Positions 13,446 to 21,487 of a stretch of DNA of 40,589 bases are shown in pieces. The notes under the pieces were generated by a model, which searched no databases, had not been told where the DNA came from, and was given only the letters and a program-made list of their open reading frames with translations. The translations under genes and the position numbers were made by a program. Every line of letters begins with the position of its first letter. Positions within the stretch are counted from its first letter, which is position 1. Origin of the DNA: Actinomycetota bacterium. Lineage in GTDB: Bacteria > Actinomycetota > Acidimicrobiia > Acidimicrobiales > JAJPHE01. The stretch is from assembly GCA_027315345.1 (NCBI GenBank), contig DAHUYE010000014.1, positions 1 to 40,589 on the forward strand, in the 5' to 3' direction.

Positions 13446-13471
13446 GTGTCCACAAAACCTGGGCAACCTCA
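13446..13471 (-). repeat. IS3 right inverted repeat (IRR)
   Basis: 26 bases complementary to the left end with one mismatch. The next base starts an in-frame piece of the IS630-type transposase. Confidence 0.9.
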
Positions 13472-14229
13472 GACAACGGGTTGTGGACCCTGGCCCGGGT
13501 CGCGGAGGTGATCAAGTCGGTCACCGGGGTGTCCTATTCGACCTCGGGAACCTGGAAGCTGCTGAGGGAGCGCCTGGAGTGGTCCCGCCAGCGCCCGGCC
13601 CGGCGCGCCCTGGAGCGCGATGATCAGGCGATCATCGACTGGGCGCAGAAGGATTGGCCCCGCATAAAAAAAGCGCCAGGCGCAGGAAGGCGTGGATCGT
13701 CTTCGCCGACCAGAGCGGGATAAGCCTGCTCCCGGCCGTGCGGGCCACCTGGGCTCCGAGAGGCCAGACCCCCGTCCTGCGCCATCGCTTCTCCTGGTCC
13801 AAGATCTCCGTCATGGGCGCCCTGGCCTATCGCTGGGACGGCTCCGAGGCGGCCCTGGTCTTCGGCTTCCAGGCCGAGGCCTATGACACCGATACCGTCA
13901 TCGAGTTCCTGGAGGACTTCCACGACCACTTCGCCGGGGACAAGATCACCCTCATCTGGGACCGGCTTCCGTCTCATCGTTCGGCCGAGATGATCGACTG
14001 GATCTCACAGCAGCGGTCCTGGTTAATGGTGGAGTACCTGCCTCCCTACGGCCATGACCTCAACCCGATAGAGCTGTTGTGGGGGAACATGAAAGGTACC
14101 GAGCTGGCCAACCTGTGTCCCAAGACCATTGAGGAGGCCCGCGCGGCCGCGGAGACGGCGCTGGAGCGGGCCGGGGTTGACACACAGCTGTGCTTCAAAT
14201 TCCTGGAGCACACCGGTCTTTCTTTATGA
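13472..14229 (+). pseudogene. IS630-family transposase, 5'-truncated, in two frames
   Basis: The first frame (13472-13675) begins in mid-gene right after the IS3 end: DNGLWTLARVAEVIKSVTGV, then RLEWSRQRPARRALERDD and DWPRIKK. The second frame, -1 relative to it, carries the DDE residues AWIVFADQSG (D), LIWDRLPSHRS (D) and PPYGHDLNPIELLWGNMK (E) and ends at 14229. The two frames meet at a run of seven A residues (13666-13672) that reads A AAA AAA in the first frame, so the change may be programmed frameshifting, known for IS630 elements, rather than damage. The N-terminal helix-turn-helix region is lost, so the gene is dead. Confidence 0.88.
13666..13672 (+). promoter_or_regulatory. Candidate -1 frameshift heptamer A AAA AAA
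   Basis: Seven A residues in the phase A AAA AAA join the two IS630 transposase frames. A single-base deletion in a homopolymer would look the same. Confidence 0.5.
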
Positions 14230-14403
14230 CCGTTATGTCAAGGTATTAGTGCAACCCCTTTAAGTCCTCGCGAGCGACGGTTTACTCACTCACTCCACGA
14301 CTGCGAAGGCGTTCGCTATCGGCGCCGCGGCCACTACCACCTTGCCCAGTCTCTCTGGATCAAGGCTCCGTCAGTACCCTCGACCCGCGTCGAATTGGAC
14401 GCA

Positions 14404-15528
14404 CTAGCCTTCGATCGGCGGTCCCGAGTTGCCCGTCTCATTGGCGCCGCTGTTGGCCGCGGCTCGAACGGCGGCCAGGATGGCAGCCGCCTGAGCCCCG
14501 AGCTCAGCGACCAGGTGATTGAAGCCTGAAGCCCCGTCGAGGATGGTGACATTGGCGTTGGCCAGTCCTCCGGCCAGGTTCTGGCTGACTTGGGGCAGCA
14601 TCGCAATCAACTGCTGATCTAGGGCGATCCTCCCGTTGGCCGCCGCCGCCTCCGCTCCAAAGCTGGTGGAGTCGGCGTTGGCCTTGGCAATCGTGCGGAT
14701 ACGCTCCGCCTCGGCTTCAGCTGGGGCGCCGACCTCAGCCACCAGTTGCTGGCGCCGCAGCTCGGCGTTCCTCTCGGCCACCTTGGCCTGCTCGGCGAGG
14801 ACCTCCTGCTGGGCCTGAGCCGCCGCCAACGGACCGGCCTGGGCCGACTTGGCCTGGGCCTGATCGACCTCCGCCTTGTAGCGGGCCTGGGCAATGGCGG
14901 TCTGGCGCTGGTAGTCGGCCTGGTTGCGGTCGCTCTCCTGGCGTGCCTCGGCGGCCGCCTGATCGGCCTGGGCCTGGGCGATCTGGGCGGCCTGGTTGAC
15001 GGCGGCGACATGAGGTTGGGACAGGGCATTGATGTATCCAGAACCCTGATCGTCGATGCTCTCGATCTGCAGGGAGTCAACCACCAGTCCGAGCTTGGCC
15101 ATCTCCGGCTTGGAGGCATCGAGGATCTCTTCGGCCAGCTTCTGGCGCTCGCGGATGAGGTCCTCCACCGTCATCGAGCCCACGATGGAGCGGAGGTGGC
15201 CGGCGAATATGCGTCCGGTGAGGCGAGGCATCTGGTCTTCATCAGCTAGGAAGCGTCGAGCCGCGTTCACGATCGATCCCGCGTCATCGCCCACTTTGAA
15301 GGCGATTACCGCCTTGACCATCAGGGTGATCCCCTGCTGGGTCACACAGGGCTCCTGAACCTCCGCCTCCTGCATCGAGAGAGACAGAAAGGAGACTTTG
15401 GACCGGAACGGGTTCACGAACTTCCCGTGACCGGTGACTATCCGGAAGGGCGTGGCTTGGTCGCCTCGGGGCTTGGCTCCGCTGACGATCATGGCTTGAT
15501 CGGGGTTGGGTATCCGGTATCCGAACAT
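14404..15528 (-). CDS. Flotillin-like SPFH/Band 7 protein
   Basis: A 374-residue protein with an N-terminal SPFH domain (YRIPNPDQAMIVSGA, RIVTGHGKFVNPF, AEVQEPCVTQQGITLMVKAV), then MTVEDLIRERQKLAEEIL and a long Ala/Gln/Glu-rich coiled coil (about 170-300) of the flotillin kind, and a hydrophobic Ala-rich end. There is no transmembrane helix, so it probably attaches to membranes through the SPFH domain and forms oligomeric scaffolds in lipid domains. The ATG at 15528 has GGAGG close upstream. An NfeD-like gene lies 62 bases upstream on the same strand; flotillin-NfeD pairs are a conserved arrangement, which supports both calls. Confidence 0.9.
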   Translation of the reverse strand: MFGYRIPNPDQAMIVSGAKPRGDQATPFRIVTGHGKFVNPFRSKVSFLSLSMQEAEVQEPCVTQQGITLMVKAVIAFKVGDDAGSIVNAARRFLADEDQMPRLTGRIFAGHLRSIVGSMTVEDLIRERQKLAEEILDASKPEMAKLGLVVDSLQIESIDDQGSGYINALSQPHVAAVNQAAQIAQAQADQAAAEARQESDRNQADYQRQTAIAQARYKAEVDQAQAKSAQAGPLAAAQAQQEVLAEQAKVAERNAELRRQQLVAEVGAPAEAEAERIRTIAKANADSTSFGAEAAAANGRIALDQQLIAMLPQVSQNLAGGLANANVTILDGASGFNHLVAELGAQAAAILAAVRAAANSGANETGNSGPPIEG

Positions 15529-15590
15529 GGTCCTCCGTCTGGCACTGCGACCGGGGTCGCAGCTTGGGCTTGGTCAAGCTGGTGGTCTGG

Positions 15591-15830
15591 TCAAGCTGGC
15601 TCTGGGGCCAGGTCGGCGTCGGGGTAGGGGATCACGTCGACGGCGCGGGGGCCACGGCTGCGGAAGACGAGGACCGTCTCTCCCCGCGGGATCTCATCGT
15701 CTGAGTAGGCGATGAAGCTTTCGGTGCCCCCCCGGATCGCCACGTGCACTTCCCCCGGCAGGTCGCCACCGCGTATGCGGGTCGTGACCGTTCCAGACCT
15801 GCCCACCACGTCATCGTCGCTCATGGTCAT
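15591..15830 (-). CDS. NfeD-like OB-fold protein
   Basis: A 79-residue protein without membrane segments. The pattern GRSGTVTTRIRGGDLPGEVH, then GGTESFIAYSDDEIPRGETV, then LVFRSRGPRAVDVIPY, fits the soluble OB-fold domain of NfeD-type partners of flotillins. Two ATG codons are possible (15830 and 15824); 15830 has a G-rich stretch five bases upstream. It overlaps the end of the upstream frame by 20 bases and precedes the flotillin gene, so the three probably form one operon. It likely binds the flotillin scaffold and tunes membrane microdomains. Confidence 0.7.
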   Translation of the reverse strand: MTMSDDDVVGRSGTVTTRIRGGDLPGEVHVAIRGGTESFIAYSDDEIPRGETVLVFRSRGPRAVDVIPYPDADLAPEPA

Positions 15831-16245
15831 CCGCGTCCCCCGAGGTCTGACAGTACCTACCGGAGCCTCTTGTTGCCTGCGAGAAGCGCTTTTGGAGGGA
15901 TCCATCTCCTTCGGGCGCGGGACGGCCAGCCGAGGAGCCCCGAGTCATCACAGCATCGATGGCCCGGGACACCCCGAGGGCCGGGCAGCCCAGCCTGACG
16001 TTCACCACCACATGAGCTACACGGTCCCCCAGTACCTCCAAAACCGCCTCCACGTGGTCCCCACCCCCCGGTGTTTCGTGCCCGCTGGCGAGGGCCCGCC
16101 AGGACCCGACCCCCCGAACGGGCGCCCAGCAGATCTCGGCCACGCCGGCCGGACCTTGGACAAGGCCGGTGCGGGCTTGCGCCCGGACCTCGGGCGGCAC
16201 AGGCCGACAAGCCCCTCCGGATGGTGGAAGGTCGACTATCCCCAC
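15811..16245 (-). CDS. Possible Asp23/Gls24-like protein
   Basis: A 144-residue frame starting with GTG at 16245. The middle (VRAQARTGLVQGPAGVAEIC, then VEAVLEVLGDRVAHVVVNVR, then LGCPALGVSRAIDAVM) follows the strand-and-helix pattern of Asp23/Gls24 envelope-stress proteins, where a run of alternating Val precedes G-x-P and an amphipathic helix. Third codon positions are GC-rich, as in genuine genes here, and the frame ends inside the NfeD-like gene start. The start lacks a good ribosome-binding site. This may be a real first gene of the flotillin operon or a lucky frame; the family match is weak. Confidence 0.4.
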   Translation of the reverse strand: MGIVDLPPSGGACRPVPPEVRAQARTGLVQGPAGVAEICWAPVRGVGSWRALASGHETPGGGDHVEAVLEVLGDRVAHVVVNVRLGCPALGVSRAIDAVMTRGSSAGRPAPEGDGSLQKRFSQATRGSGRYCQTSGDADDHERR

Positions 16246-16312
16246 ACCTTGCCCTGAGGACGGTCCTCCACCCTGAGGGCCACCCGGCCTACAGGGCGGC
16301 GGCGAGGTCCGC

Positions 16313-16500
16313 TCAGGCCATGACGGCGTCGGCGTCGATCAAGCCAGACGACTGAGCCGCCAAGGTCCTCGATGGCCACGCCGATGCCTTCCAACAGAGA
16401 ATCGAGGGCTTCGGGCTCAAGGGCGGTGTGGTCGCTCCGAAAGAGATGAGAGAAGCTGGTCCAGCCAGTCACCCTGGGTGCCTGCCGGAGACACCGAGGG
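16313..16500 (-). pseudogene. Relic of a SAM-dependent methyltransferase C-terminus
   Basis: Three minus-strand frame pieces line up as one protein end: TQGDWLDQLLSSLSERPH, then TALEPEALDSLLEGIGVAIE and DLGGS, then GLIDADAVMA and a stop. This resembles the tail of actinobacterial class I methyltransferases (a W-L-D, then L-P-P-E-x-L-x-x-L-L-x-G-I-x-x-A-I-D, G-G-S pattern). At least two frameshifts are needed and the catalytic part is missing upstream. Confidence 0.4.
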
Positions 16501-16630
16501 CGTCGGCACCCAGCCCGGGATCGCGGTGTACGTGGGTAACGGTCGGCACTCAACGGTTCTGTCCATGACCGCCGACTCCCCTCGGTTGGGGTCGAGGTGG
16601 GGCCGCCATTTGGCCCAGCTGTTCGAAGGG

Positions 16631-17143
16631 TCACTCGGTGAGTACGAGGTGTTGCTTGCCGTCGATCAACTCTCGCGCCGCGTCCAGGTGACCGGTGTGG
16701 GCGGCGGTCTCGGTTATGACGTGGAGCAGGATCTCTCGGACGTTCTCGAGCCGCCACGAGCCGAACAAGCTCTCGGGCCACCACGCAGGAGCCGCATCAA
16801 GGGAGGCGGTGGCGATGATCGTATCGGCACGCTCGATGTTGCGCCGGTATCCCTCCAGTACCGCCTCAGCGGAAGCCTCGATGCCTACGTCCCAGGCATT
16901 GCCCGACGAGCCAAGGACATCTCCTACGGCTGCCTGCTCCCCAGCGATGATGGCCTGGAACCAGAAGCGCTCCACGTCCAAGGACAAGTGGTTCACCAGC
17001 CCGAGGCAGGTCCAGCGAGACGGAAGAACAGGACGGCGAAGGTCGTCGGCCTCAAGGCCCTCCAGGGCCGCGAAAATGCGCTCACGTTGAGCGTTCAAAT
17101 GGCGGAGCAGCACTTGGCGCTCATTCGACTTCGCTGAGGGCAT
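16631..17143 (-). CDS. DinB/DUF664 family protein
   Basis: A 170-residue four-helix-bundle protein of the DinB-like (DUF664) type, with a metal-binding His pattern: NERQVLLRHLNAQRERIFAA, then SRWTCLGLVNHLSLDVERFW, then HVITETAAHTGHLDAARELI. The three His in NHL, LHVI and TGHLD fit the family metal site. Relatives include mycothiol-dependent detoxifying enzymes, and actinobacteria use many of these, but the substrate is unknown. The ATG at 17143 has AAGGAG eight bases upstream; the frame is open to 17263 without a better start. Confidence 0.85.
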   Translation of the reverse strand: MPSAKSNERQVLLRHLNAQRERIFAALEGLEADDLRRPVLPSRWTCLGLVNHLSLDVERFWFQAIIAGEQAAVGDVLGSSGNAWDVGIEASAEAVLEGYRRNIERADTIIATASLDAAPAWWPESLFGSWRLENVREILLHVITETAAHTGHLDAARELIDGKQHLVLTE

Positions 17144-17474
17144 CGCCTTGTCTCCTTCCCGGGTGGGATGGTGTCCTGTCGCGACTGTCCTTCCCCGCCC
17201 AACCCTGTACCCACAGCATGGCAGACGAGGCCCGGTCCGAGATTCCTGGCCGTCTGAGACCATGCCCGACCAAGGCGTCTGAGCGCGCCTCGCCGTGGGT
17301 TACGCGACTTCGGCTACTCGCAGCCGCCCCGAGCACCCCATCAGTACCCCTCAGTCGGGACGAGACGGCTTTTCGTGACCCGCCCCGACCGTCGGCTCCG
17401 GGACGCTTCGGATCAGCTGACCCGATCATCACAGAGTCGGCGGCGGCCGAATTACCAGGGCGGAGTCATCGGTG
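17144..17474. other. Non-genic stretch
   Basis: 331 bases between the DinB start and the 3' end of the PhyH gene. It holds the DinB promoter region. I see no supported gene, tRNA or repeat. Confidence 0.4.
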
Positions 17475-18392
17475 TCACGCCGGCGCCGCCCCGTGCCCGG
17501 TGAGGTAGGCCGTCAGGTCGGCCCGCGGGTAGCGCGCTTGGGTGTCGGCCAAGGTCTGTTCGTCCCAGTACGGGTCCCCAGGAGCGGGGAAGCCGAATAC
17601 CGACCGCTCCCGGGGAGTCGCCCGCTCGATGAGCTCAGCCCAGTCGGGGCTAAGCGAGTCGGCGGCCCAGGCGATCCGGCCCGTCCAGCGTGGTCCCCAC
17701 ACCTCGTAGTCGGCGAGCAGGGTGAACCGGCTCGAGCGCTCGCCGGTCATGCGGGAGCCCCGGTGCACGGTGTCGGTCCTCAGACAGAACAGGGTCCCGG
17801 CCGGGCCGGTCACCGAGACCTCCGAGTCGGCGAAGGCTCCGGCCGCCAGGTAGTTCATGTAGTCGTTGGACGATCCATCGAGCGTCTCGGGCCAGTACGG
17901 GACGCTCTCCGCGACGGACAGCGGGACGACCTTGGTGGGGCCGTCGTCATCGCCGACGTCGGATAGGAGAATCCAAGTCTGCAACTGGGTGGCCGGGTCG
18001 GACCGCTTGGGGACCACGAGGCTGTGGTTGCCGAAGTCGCGGTGGTGGGCCTGTTCGTAGTCAACGGCCCCGCCGTATTTGGCCCACAGCTCCGCGTTGT
18101 ACAGATGCAGGTCGGCCGAGCCCAGGAACCGCTCGGCCAGATCGAGAAGGTCGGGGTGGAAAGCCAGGCGGTTCAGATCCCACGACCGCCACGGCGCCCT
18201 GACCTCGCCGGCCCATTGGCTCCTGGCCAACCAGGCGTGAGCAGCCGGGTCGGTGAAATACTCCTCGGGCCGGGGGTAGTGCCGCCACAGAGCTTCCTGG
18301 GCCGCCGCTAGCTCGTCGACATCGAGGAAGCCCTCGAACACCATATAACCCCGCTCCCGCAGGTCAGCCAAGCAATGCTCCGGCACCCTCAT
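17475..18392 (-). CDS. Phytanoyl-CoA dioxygenase (PhyH) family protein
   Basis: A 305-residue Fe(II)/2-oxoglutarate oxygenase of the PhyH fold. It begins with the typical GYMVFEGFLDVDELAAAQEA, and has the iron ligands as HRD (H117, D119) and H210 in CLRTDTVHRGS, with an Arg nearby (RSSRFT) for 2-oxoglutarate. Residues WILLSDVGDDDGPTKVVP form the usual core strand and loop. All key residues are present. It should hydroxylate or otherwise oxidise a small molecule; the target is unknown. It starts with ATG at 18392, divergent from the P-loop kinase gene. Confidence 0.88.
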   Translation of the reverse strand: MRVPEHCLADLRERGYMVFEGFLDVDELAAAQEALWRHYPRPEEYFTDPAAHAWLARSQWAGEVRAPWRSWDLNRLAFHPDLLDLAERFLGSADLHLYNAELWAKYGGAVDYEQAHHRDFGNHSLVVPKRSDPATQLQTWILLSDVGDDDGPTKVVPLSVAESVPYWPETLDGSSNDYMNYLAAGAFADSEVSVTGPAGTLFCLRTDTVHRGSRMTGERSSRFTLLADYEVWGPRWTGRIAWAADSLSPDWAELIERATPRERSVFGFPAPGDPYWDEQTLADTQARYPRADLTAYLTGHGAAPA

Positions 18393-18714
18393 GGACGCCC
18401 GAACCTAACCGCCAAGGCACGCACGAGCAGGGTGTTTATGACCGGCGAAGCGGCAACGCCGCCCGAACCAGATTCAGATGAAGAACCGCCAACCCCGAGC
18501 GTCATCCGGCCGTCGCAATGCCCGGCCCCGACCGCGCTCGGTATCAGACGGCTACGGATCTCACTTACGAACACCTGCTGCGTCCCCATCGGCACCACGC
18601 CGACGCCATCGGCAACAGGCGAGCCCTCGGCGGGACCCTCCGTCCTTGGACCAGCGCCGTCGAAGGCACCGGCGCGATGGCGGCTGGTCCTACCGAGCGC
18701 GAGGATGCCGCCCT
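18393..18714. other. Divergent promoter region, no supported gene
   Basis: 322 bases between divergent starts (PhyH to the left, P-loop kinase to the right). Long frames cross it but none has a ribosome-binding site or a recognisable domain. Confidence 0.4.
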
Positions 18715-19284
18715 GTGCTGGGTGCTCTGGTCCTCCTCAACGGCGTCCCGGGTAGCGGCAAGTCCTTCCTGGGACCTGCCCTCGCCCGCCATCTGGGCCT
18801 GCCTCGGCTGGGCAAGGACGACATCAAAGAGGCCCTCTGGGACGCCATCCCACCCGGGGAAGGGGTCGATCCTCTGGGGTGGTCGAGACGGCTGGGGGCT
18901 GTCGCCTTCGACGTGTTGTGGCGGCTGGCTCCCGGTCTGGGCCCGCGCCTCATCCTGGAGGCTCCGTTCGGGGAGCTTTCTGCCGCGCCGATCCTGGAGT
19001 TGCACACCGCCCCGATCGAGGTCTACCTGACGACCTCCCCGGAGGTGCTCCACCGTCGGTATCAGGACCGCCACGCCGGGCTGCATCCCTGCCACCGCTT
19101 CCACCCCCTCCCCGGCCTCGACGAGGTGGCTGGCTTCATGGCCACGGCCCGGCCCATGGATCTGGGCGGGCCGCTCCTGCGGGTCGACACCACCCAAGGC
19201 GTCGATGCCGCGGTCGTCGCCGACTGGGTGCGGTCTCAGCTGGCGATGGCGGACTCCGAGCCCGCGGGGCTGCGTGCACGGTGA
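18715..19284 (+). CDS. P-loop small-molecule kinase-like protein (first of two)
   Basis: A 189-residue P-loop NTPase with Walker A GVPGSGKS (about 10-17), GKDDIKEALWD, LILEAPFG as the second acidic strand, and HRRYQDRHAGLHPCH, where Arg residues probably form the lid. This is the layout of small kinases near zeta toxins and chloramphenicol phosphotransferases, so it probably phosphorylates a small molecule or nucleotide. GTG at 18715 is chosen because GAGG lies about nine bases upstream and the P-loop starts at the correct distance; the frame upstream has no family match. It overlaps the following Nudix gene by GTGA. A related protein is encoded at 34680. Confidence 0.75.
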   Translation: MLGALVLLNGVPGSGKSFLGPALARHLGLPRLGKDDIKEALWDAIPPGEGVDPLGWSRRLGAVAFDVLWRLAPGLGPRLILEAPFGELSAAPILELHTAPIEVYLTTSPEVLHRRYQDRHAGLHPCHRFHPLPGLDEVAGFMATARPMDLGGPLLRVDTTQGVDAAVVADWVRSQLAMADSEPAGLRAR

Positions 19285-19925
19285 TCGCCGACGAGCCGGG
19301 CTCTCAGGACCTGGACTGGATCCAAGTCGTCCAGCGACTGCGCACCATCGCCGGGGAGGGTCTCGCCTATTCAGAGAACGACTATGACCGCGATCGCTAC
19401 CGGCGCCTGGCGGAGCTGGCCGACGAGATCGTGACTGCGCAGTCAGGCTCTCTCTCCACAGGCGGGGAGGCGGTCCTCATCGGGGAGGGATATCCAACCC
19501 CCAAGGTCGACGTGCGGGCCGCAGTGTTCCGCGGCGGCCAAATCCTCCTCGTCAGGGAGGCCAGCGATGGACGCTGGTCGCTCGCGGGCGGATGGGCCGA
19601 TCTGGGCGAGACACCGGGGGAGGTGGCGGTTCGGGAGGTGGCCGAGGAGGCGGGCTACATCGTCAGCCCCCGACGCCTCCTGGCTCTATGGGACAAATCT
19701 CGCCATGGCCACCCCCGCAGCCTCGAGGCCATCTACAAGATCGTGATCGACTGCTCCTTGGTCGGAAGCCAGCAGAATCGTCCGCCTTCCCACGAGGTCC
19801 TCGAGGTGGGCTGGTTCGACCCGGCCGATCTCCCACCGCTGTCAACTGGGCGGATCACCGAGTCCCAGGTGCTCCGCATTGTGCAGCTTCACCAGGACCA
19901 GGCTCTGCCGGCTGACTTCGATTGA
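19281..19925 (+). CDS. Nudix hydrolase, ADP-ribose type (first copy)
   Basis: A 214-residue Nudix protein with an N-terminal helical domain (QDLDWIQVVQRLRTIAGEGL, then YDRDRYRRLAELADEI) of the Nudix_N_2 type and a hydrolase core (YPTPKVDVRAAVF). The Nudix box GWADLGETPGEVAVREVAEE, then AGY, has the full G-x5-E-x7-R-E-x2-E-E pattern for Mg2+ binding. It probably hydrolyses ADP-ribose or another nucleotide-linked compound. GTG at 19281 overlaps the stop of the kinase gene (GTGA), so the pair is translationally coupled. A close duplicate lies at 33079. Confidence 0.9.
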   Translation: MIADEPGSQDLDWIQVVQRLRTIAGEGLAYSENDYDRDRYRRLAELADEIVTAQSGSLSTGGEAVLIGEGYPTPKVDVRAAVFRGGQILLVREASDGRWSLAGGWADLGETPGEVAVREVAEEAGYIVSPRRLLALWDKSRHGHPRSLEAIYKIVIDCSLVGSQQNRPPSHEVLEVGWFDPADLPPLSTGRITESQVLRIVQLHQDQALPADFD

Positions 19926-20024
19926 CGCTTACCTGAGGCGGCACCAGGCAGCACCGCCTATCGCTCCGCCCTCCGGTCAAGAGGTCCGAGTCGACACCTG
20001 CGCTCGGCAGAGTCGTGCCGACCA

Positions 20025-20059
20025 CCGACCCGACCGGGAACGAGACGGGTCAGGGTCGG
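20025..20059. terminator. Bidirectional hairpin between convergent genes
   Basis: CCGACCC (20025-20031) pairs with GGGTCGG (20053-20059), and GACC with GGTC inside. It lies between the Nudix stop (19925) and the threonyl-tRNA synthetase stop (20082). No clear U-tract. Confidence 0.5.
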
Positions 20060-20081
20060 CCGGGCGCCCTTTCTGACACCC

Positions 20082-21335
20082 CTATCGCCAGTCGATGAGC
20101 CTCACCCGACTTTGGTGGGTTTCTACAAGCAGCCCAGTGAGTCGGTCGTGGCTGACGGCGCCGGTGAAGTCCGAGGCGACATCGATGACCTGAACCTCGT
20201 TGTGCTCCTGCTCCGCATCGCCGACGACGCCAATTACGGCGTCACGTCGCTGCCGGGCCATCCGGATTCGGGCACCGAGGGAGCCTCGGGTCTCGACCAT
20301 CGCCCGGATCCCTGGCTTCAGTAGGCGATCGAGGAGACTACGGACGGGCTCATCGTGTTCAGGACCGACCGGCATCAGACAGAGCTGAACCGGGGCCAGC
20401 CAGAAGGGCAGGCGACCCTGGTATCGCTCCAGGAGGGCGGCCACGACCCGCTCCATGGCGCCCACCGTCCCTCGATGGATCATCACGACCCGCCGCTGGG
20501 TCCCGTCCTCAGCCCGGTAGGTCAGGTCGAAGCGTTCGGGCTGACTGAAGTCGAGTTGGACGGTGGCGATGGTTTCCTCATGGCCTCGGCCATCCCGGAC
20601 CTGGAGGTCGAGCTTAGGGCCGTAGAAGGCGGCCTCTCCCTCGGCCTCTTCGAACCGGAGCCCACTCCCGGCCAGCACGGCGAGGCCGGCCGCTCGTAGT
20701 GCCTCCTCCGCCTCCTGCCATTGCTGAGGGGTCCCCAGGTACTTGTCCGATCGGTCCCGGCGGGAGAGGCGGACGTAGTCCACGGGCAGTCCGAGGATCG
20801 CCTGAGCCCGAAGGGCGGAGCGTAGAGCCCGCTCCACCTCCTCTCGGACCTGATCGGGGCGGCAGAAGACGTGAGTGTCATCGAGGTTGATCTGGCGGAC
20901 CCGGCTCAGGCCCGAGAGCACCCCGGAGCGCTCCGCCCGGAACATGGCTCCCAGCTCGTTGAGCCGGATGGGCAGGTCCCGATAGGAGCGATGGCCGGCG
21001 GCGTAGATCATGGCGTGATGGGGACAGTTGGCCGGGCGCAGGACGAACTCGTCGCCGCCGACCCGCATCGTCGGGAACATGTCGTCGCTGAACTTGGCCC
21101 AGTGGCCCGAGGTCTCGAACAGCGCCCGCTTGGCCAGGACGGGCGTGTAGACGCCGACGCAGCCATCGGATCTAGCGATCTCCGCCGCTAGGGTCTCGAG
21201 CTCCCGGCGGATTACGGCCCCGGCGGGGAGCCAGAGGGGTAGGCCGGATCCCACCATCGGGTCGGTGGCGAACACGGAGACGTCCCGGTTGATGTCCCGG
21301 TGGTCCAGAAGGTCGGGCCTAGCTTCATCACTCAT
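20082..21335 (-). CDS. Short threonyl-tRNA synthetase (catalytic plus anticodon domains)
   Basis: A 417-residue class II aminoacyl-tRNA synthetase core of the ThrRS kind. It has motif 1 (VGSGLPLWLPAGAVI), motif 2 (GAMFRAERSGVL), motif 3 (GAMERVVAALLE) and the zinc site of ThrRS: C104 in RPANCPHH, H155 in DDTHVF and H287 in VMIHRG. The anticodon domain fills the C-terminus. The TGS and editing domains of full-length ThrRS (about 640 residues) are missing, so it cannot clear Ser-tRNA-Thr by itself. Such short forms exist as second copies, some linked to resistance to ThrRS inhibitors such as borrelidin. Its own threonine attenuator upstream suggests it still charges tRNA-Thr. ATG at 21335 has AAGGAG upstream. 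Confidence 0.88.
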   Translation of the reverse strand: MSDEARPDLLDHRDINRDVSVFATDPMVGSGLPLWLPAGAVIRRELETLAAEIARSDGCVGVYTPVLAKRALFETSGHWAKFSDDMFPTMRVGGDEFVLRPANCPHHAMIYAAGHRSYRDLPIRLNELGAMFRAERSGVLSGLSRVRQINLDDTHVFCRPDQVREEVERALRSALRAQAILGLPVDYVRLSRRDRSDKYLGTPQQWQEAEEALRAAGLAVLAGSGLRFEEAEGEAAFYGPKLDLQVRDGRGHEETIATVQLDFSQPERFDLTYRAEDGTQRRVVMIHRGTVGAMERVVAALLERYQGRLPFWLAPVQLCLMPVGPEHDEPVRSLLDRLLKPGIRAMVETRGSLGARIRMARQRRDAVIGVVGDAEQEHNEVQVIDVASDFTGAVSHDRLTGLLVETHQSRVRLIDWR

Positions 21336-21479
21336 GCTTCGCTCCTTGGCGTTCAGGCCCTGGGAGCGCAGCGGCGGGGCATCAGCCTCGGAGCATTGCT
21401 CCGGGGCTGGTTGGGTGCTTCAGGTCAGCACGCAGCGCCGGAGGACTTCCGGCGTGGTCGTGGCTAGTGACCTGGGCAT
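21336..21479 (-). promoter_or_regulatory. Predicted threonine attenuator of the ThrRS-like gene
   Basis: After the Thr codons of the leader peptide come four RNA segments. Segment 1 CGCCGGA (21454-21448) pairs with segment 2 TCCGGCG (21442-21436). Segment 2 extended (CTCCGG and GCTG, 21443-21433) can pair instead with segment 3 (CAGC and CCGGAG, 21409-21399), with one C-C mismatch. Segment 3 CCGGAGC can also pair with segment 4 GCTCCGAGG (21394-21386). Then CGCTCC (21368-21363) pairs with GGAGCG (21345-21340), covering the synthetase ribosome-binding site. A ribosome stalled on Thr codons would cover segment 1, let 2:3 form and prevent 3:4. There is no U-tract after 3:4, so control may act at translation. 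This is inference from sequence. Confidence 0.65.
21420..21479 (-). CDS. Threonine leader peptide
   Basis: A 19-residue frame, MPRSLATTTPEVLRRCVLT, whose codons 7-9 are ACG ACC ACG, and which ends in one more Thr codon. It lies 84 bases before the start of the threonyl-tRNA synthetase gene. It has no Shine-Dalgarno sequence but the -10 box is eight bases away, so the mRNA probably starts at its ATG (a leaderless leader peptide, as reported for other actinobacterial attenuators). It would sense the level of charged tRNA-Thr. Confidence 0.65.
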   Translation of the reverse strand: MPRSLATTTPEVLRRCVLT

Positions 21480-21487
21480 GACCGCTG

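Larger units (their letters stand above)
12184..13471 (+). mobile_element. Complete IS3-family insertion sequence
   Basis: A 1288-bp element bounded by 26-bp inverted repeats that differ at one base (each begins TGAGGTT, then C or G, then CCCAGG, and ends GTGGACAC). It encodes OrfA and OrfB in -1 phase. No target duplication is visible: the left flank ends in GTG and the right flank begins GAC. The right end lies directly inside an IS630-type transposase gene while the left flank is unrelated DNA, so the element probably caused a deletion next to it. Confidence 0.93.

Noticed and set aside
18478-18714. N-terminal extension of the P-loop kinase
   Set aside because: The upstream part of the frame is Arg/Pro-rich with no family match; GTG at 18715 has a ribosome-binding site and sits at the correct distance from the P-loop.
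21336-21480. T-box leader for the threonyl-tRNA synthetase
   Set aside because: No T-box core (GGGTGG followed by ACCGCG) or specifier loop is visible; the leader peptide model explains the region better.
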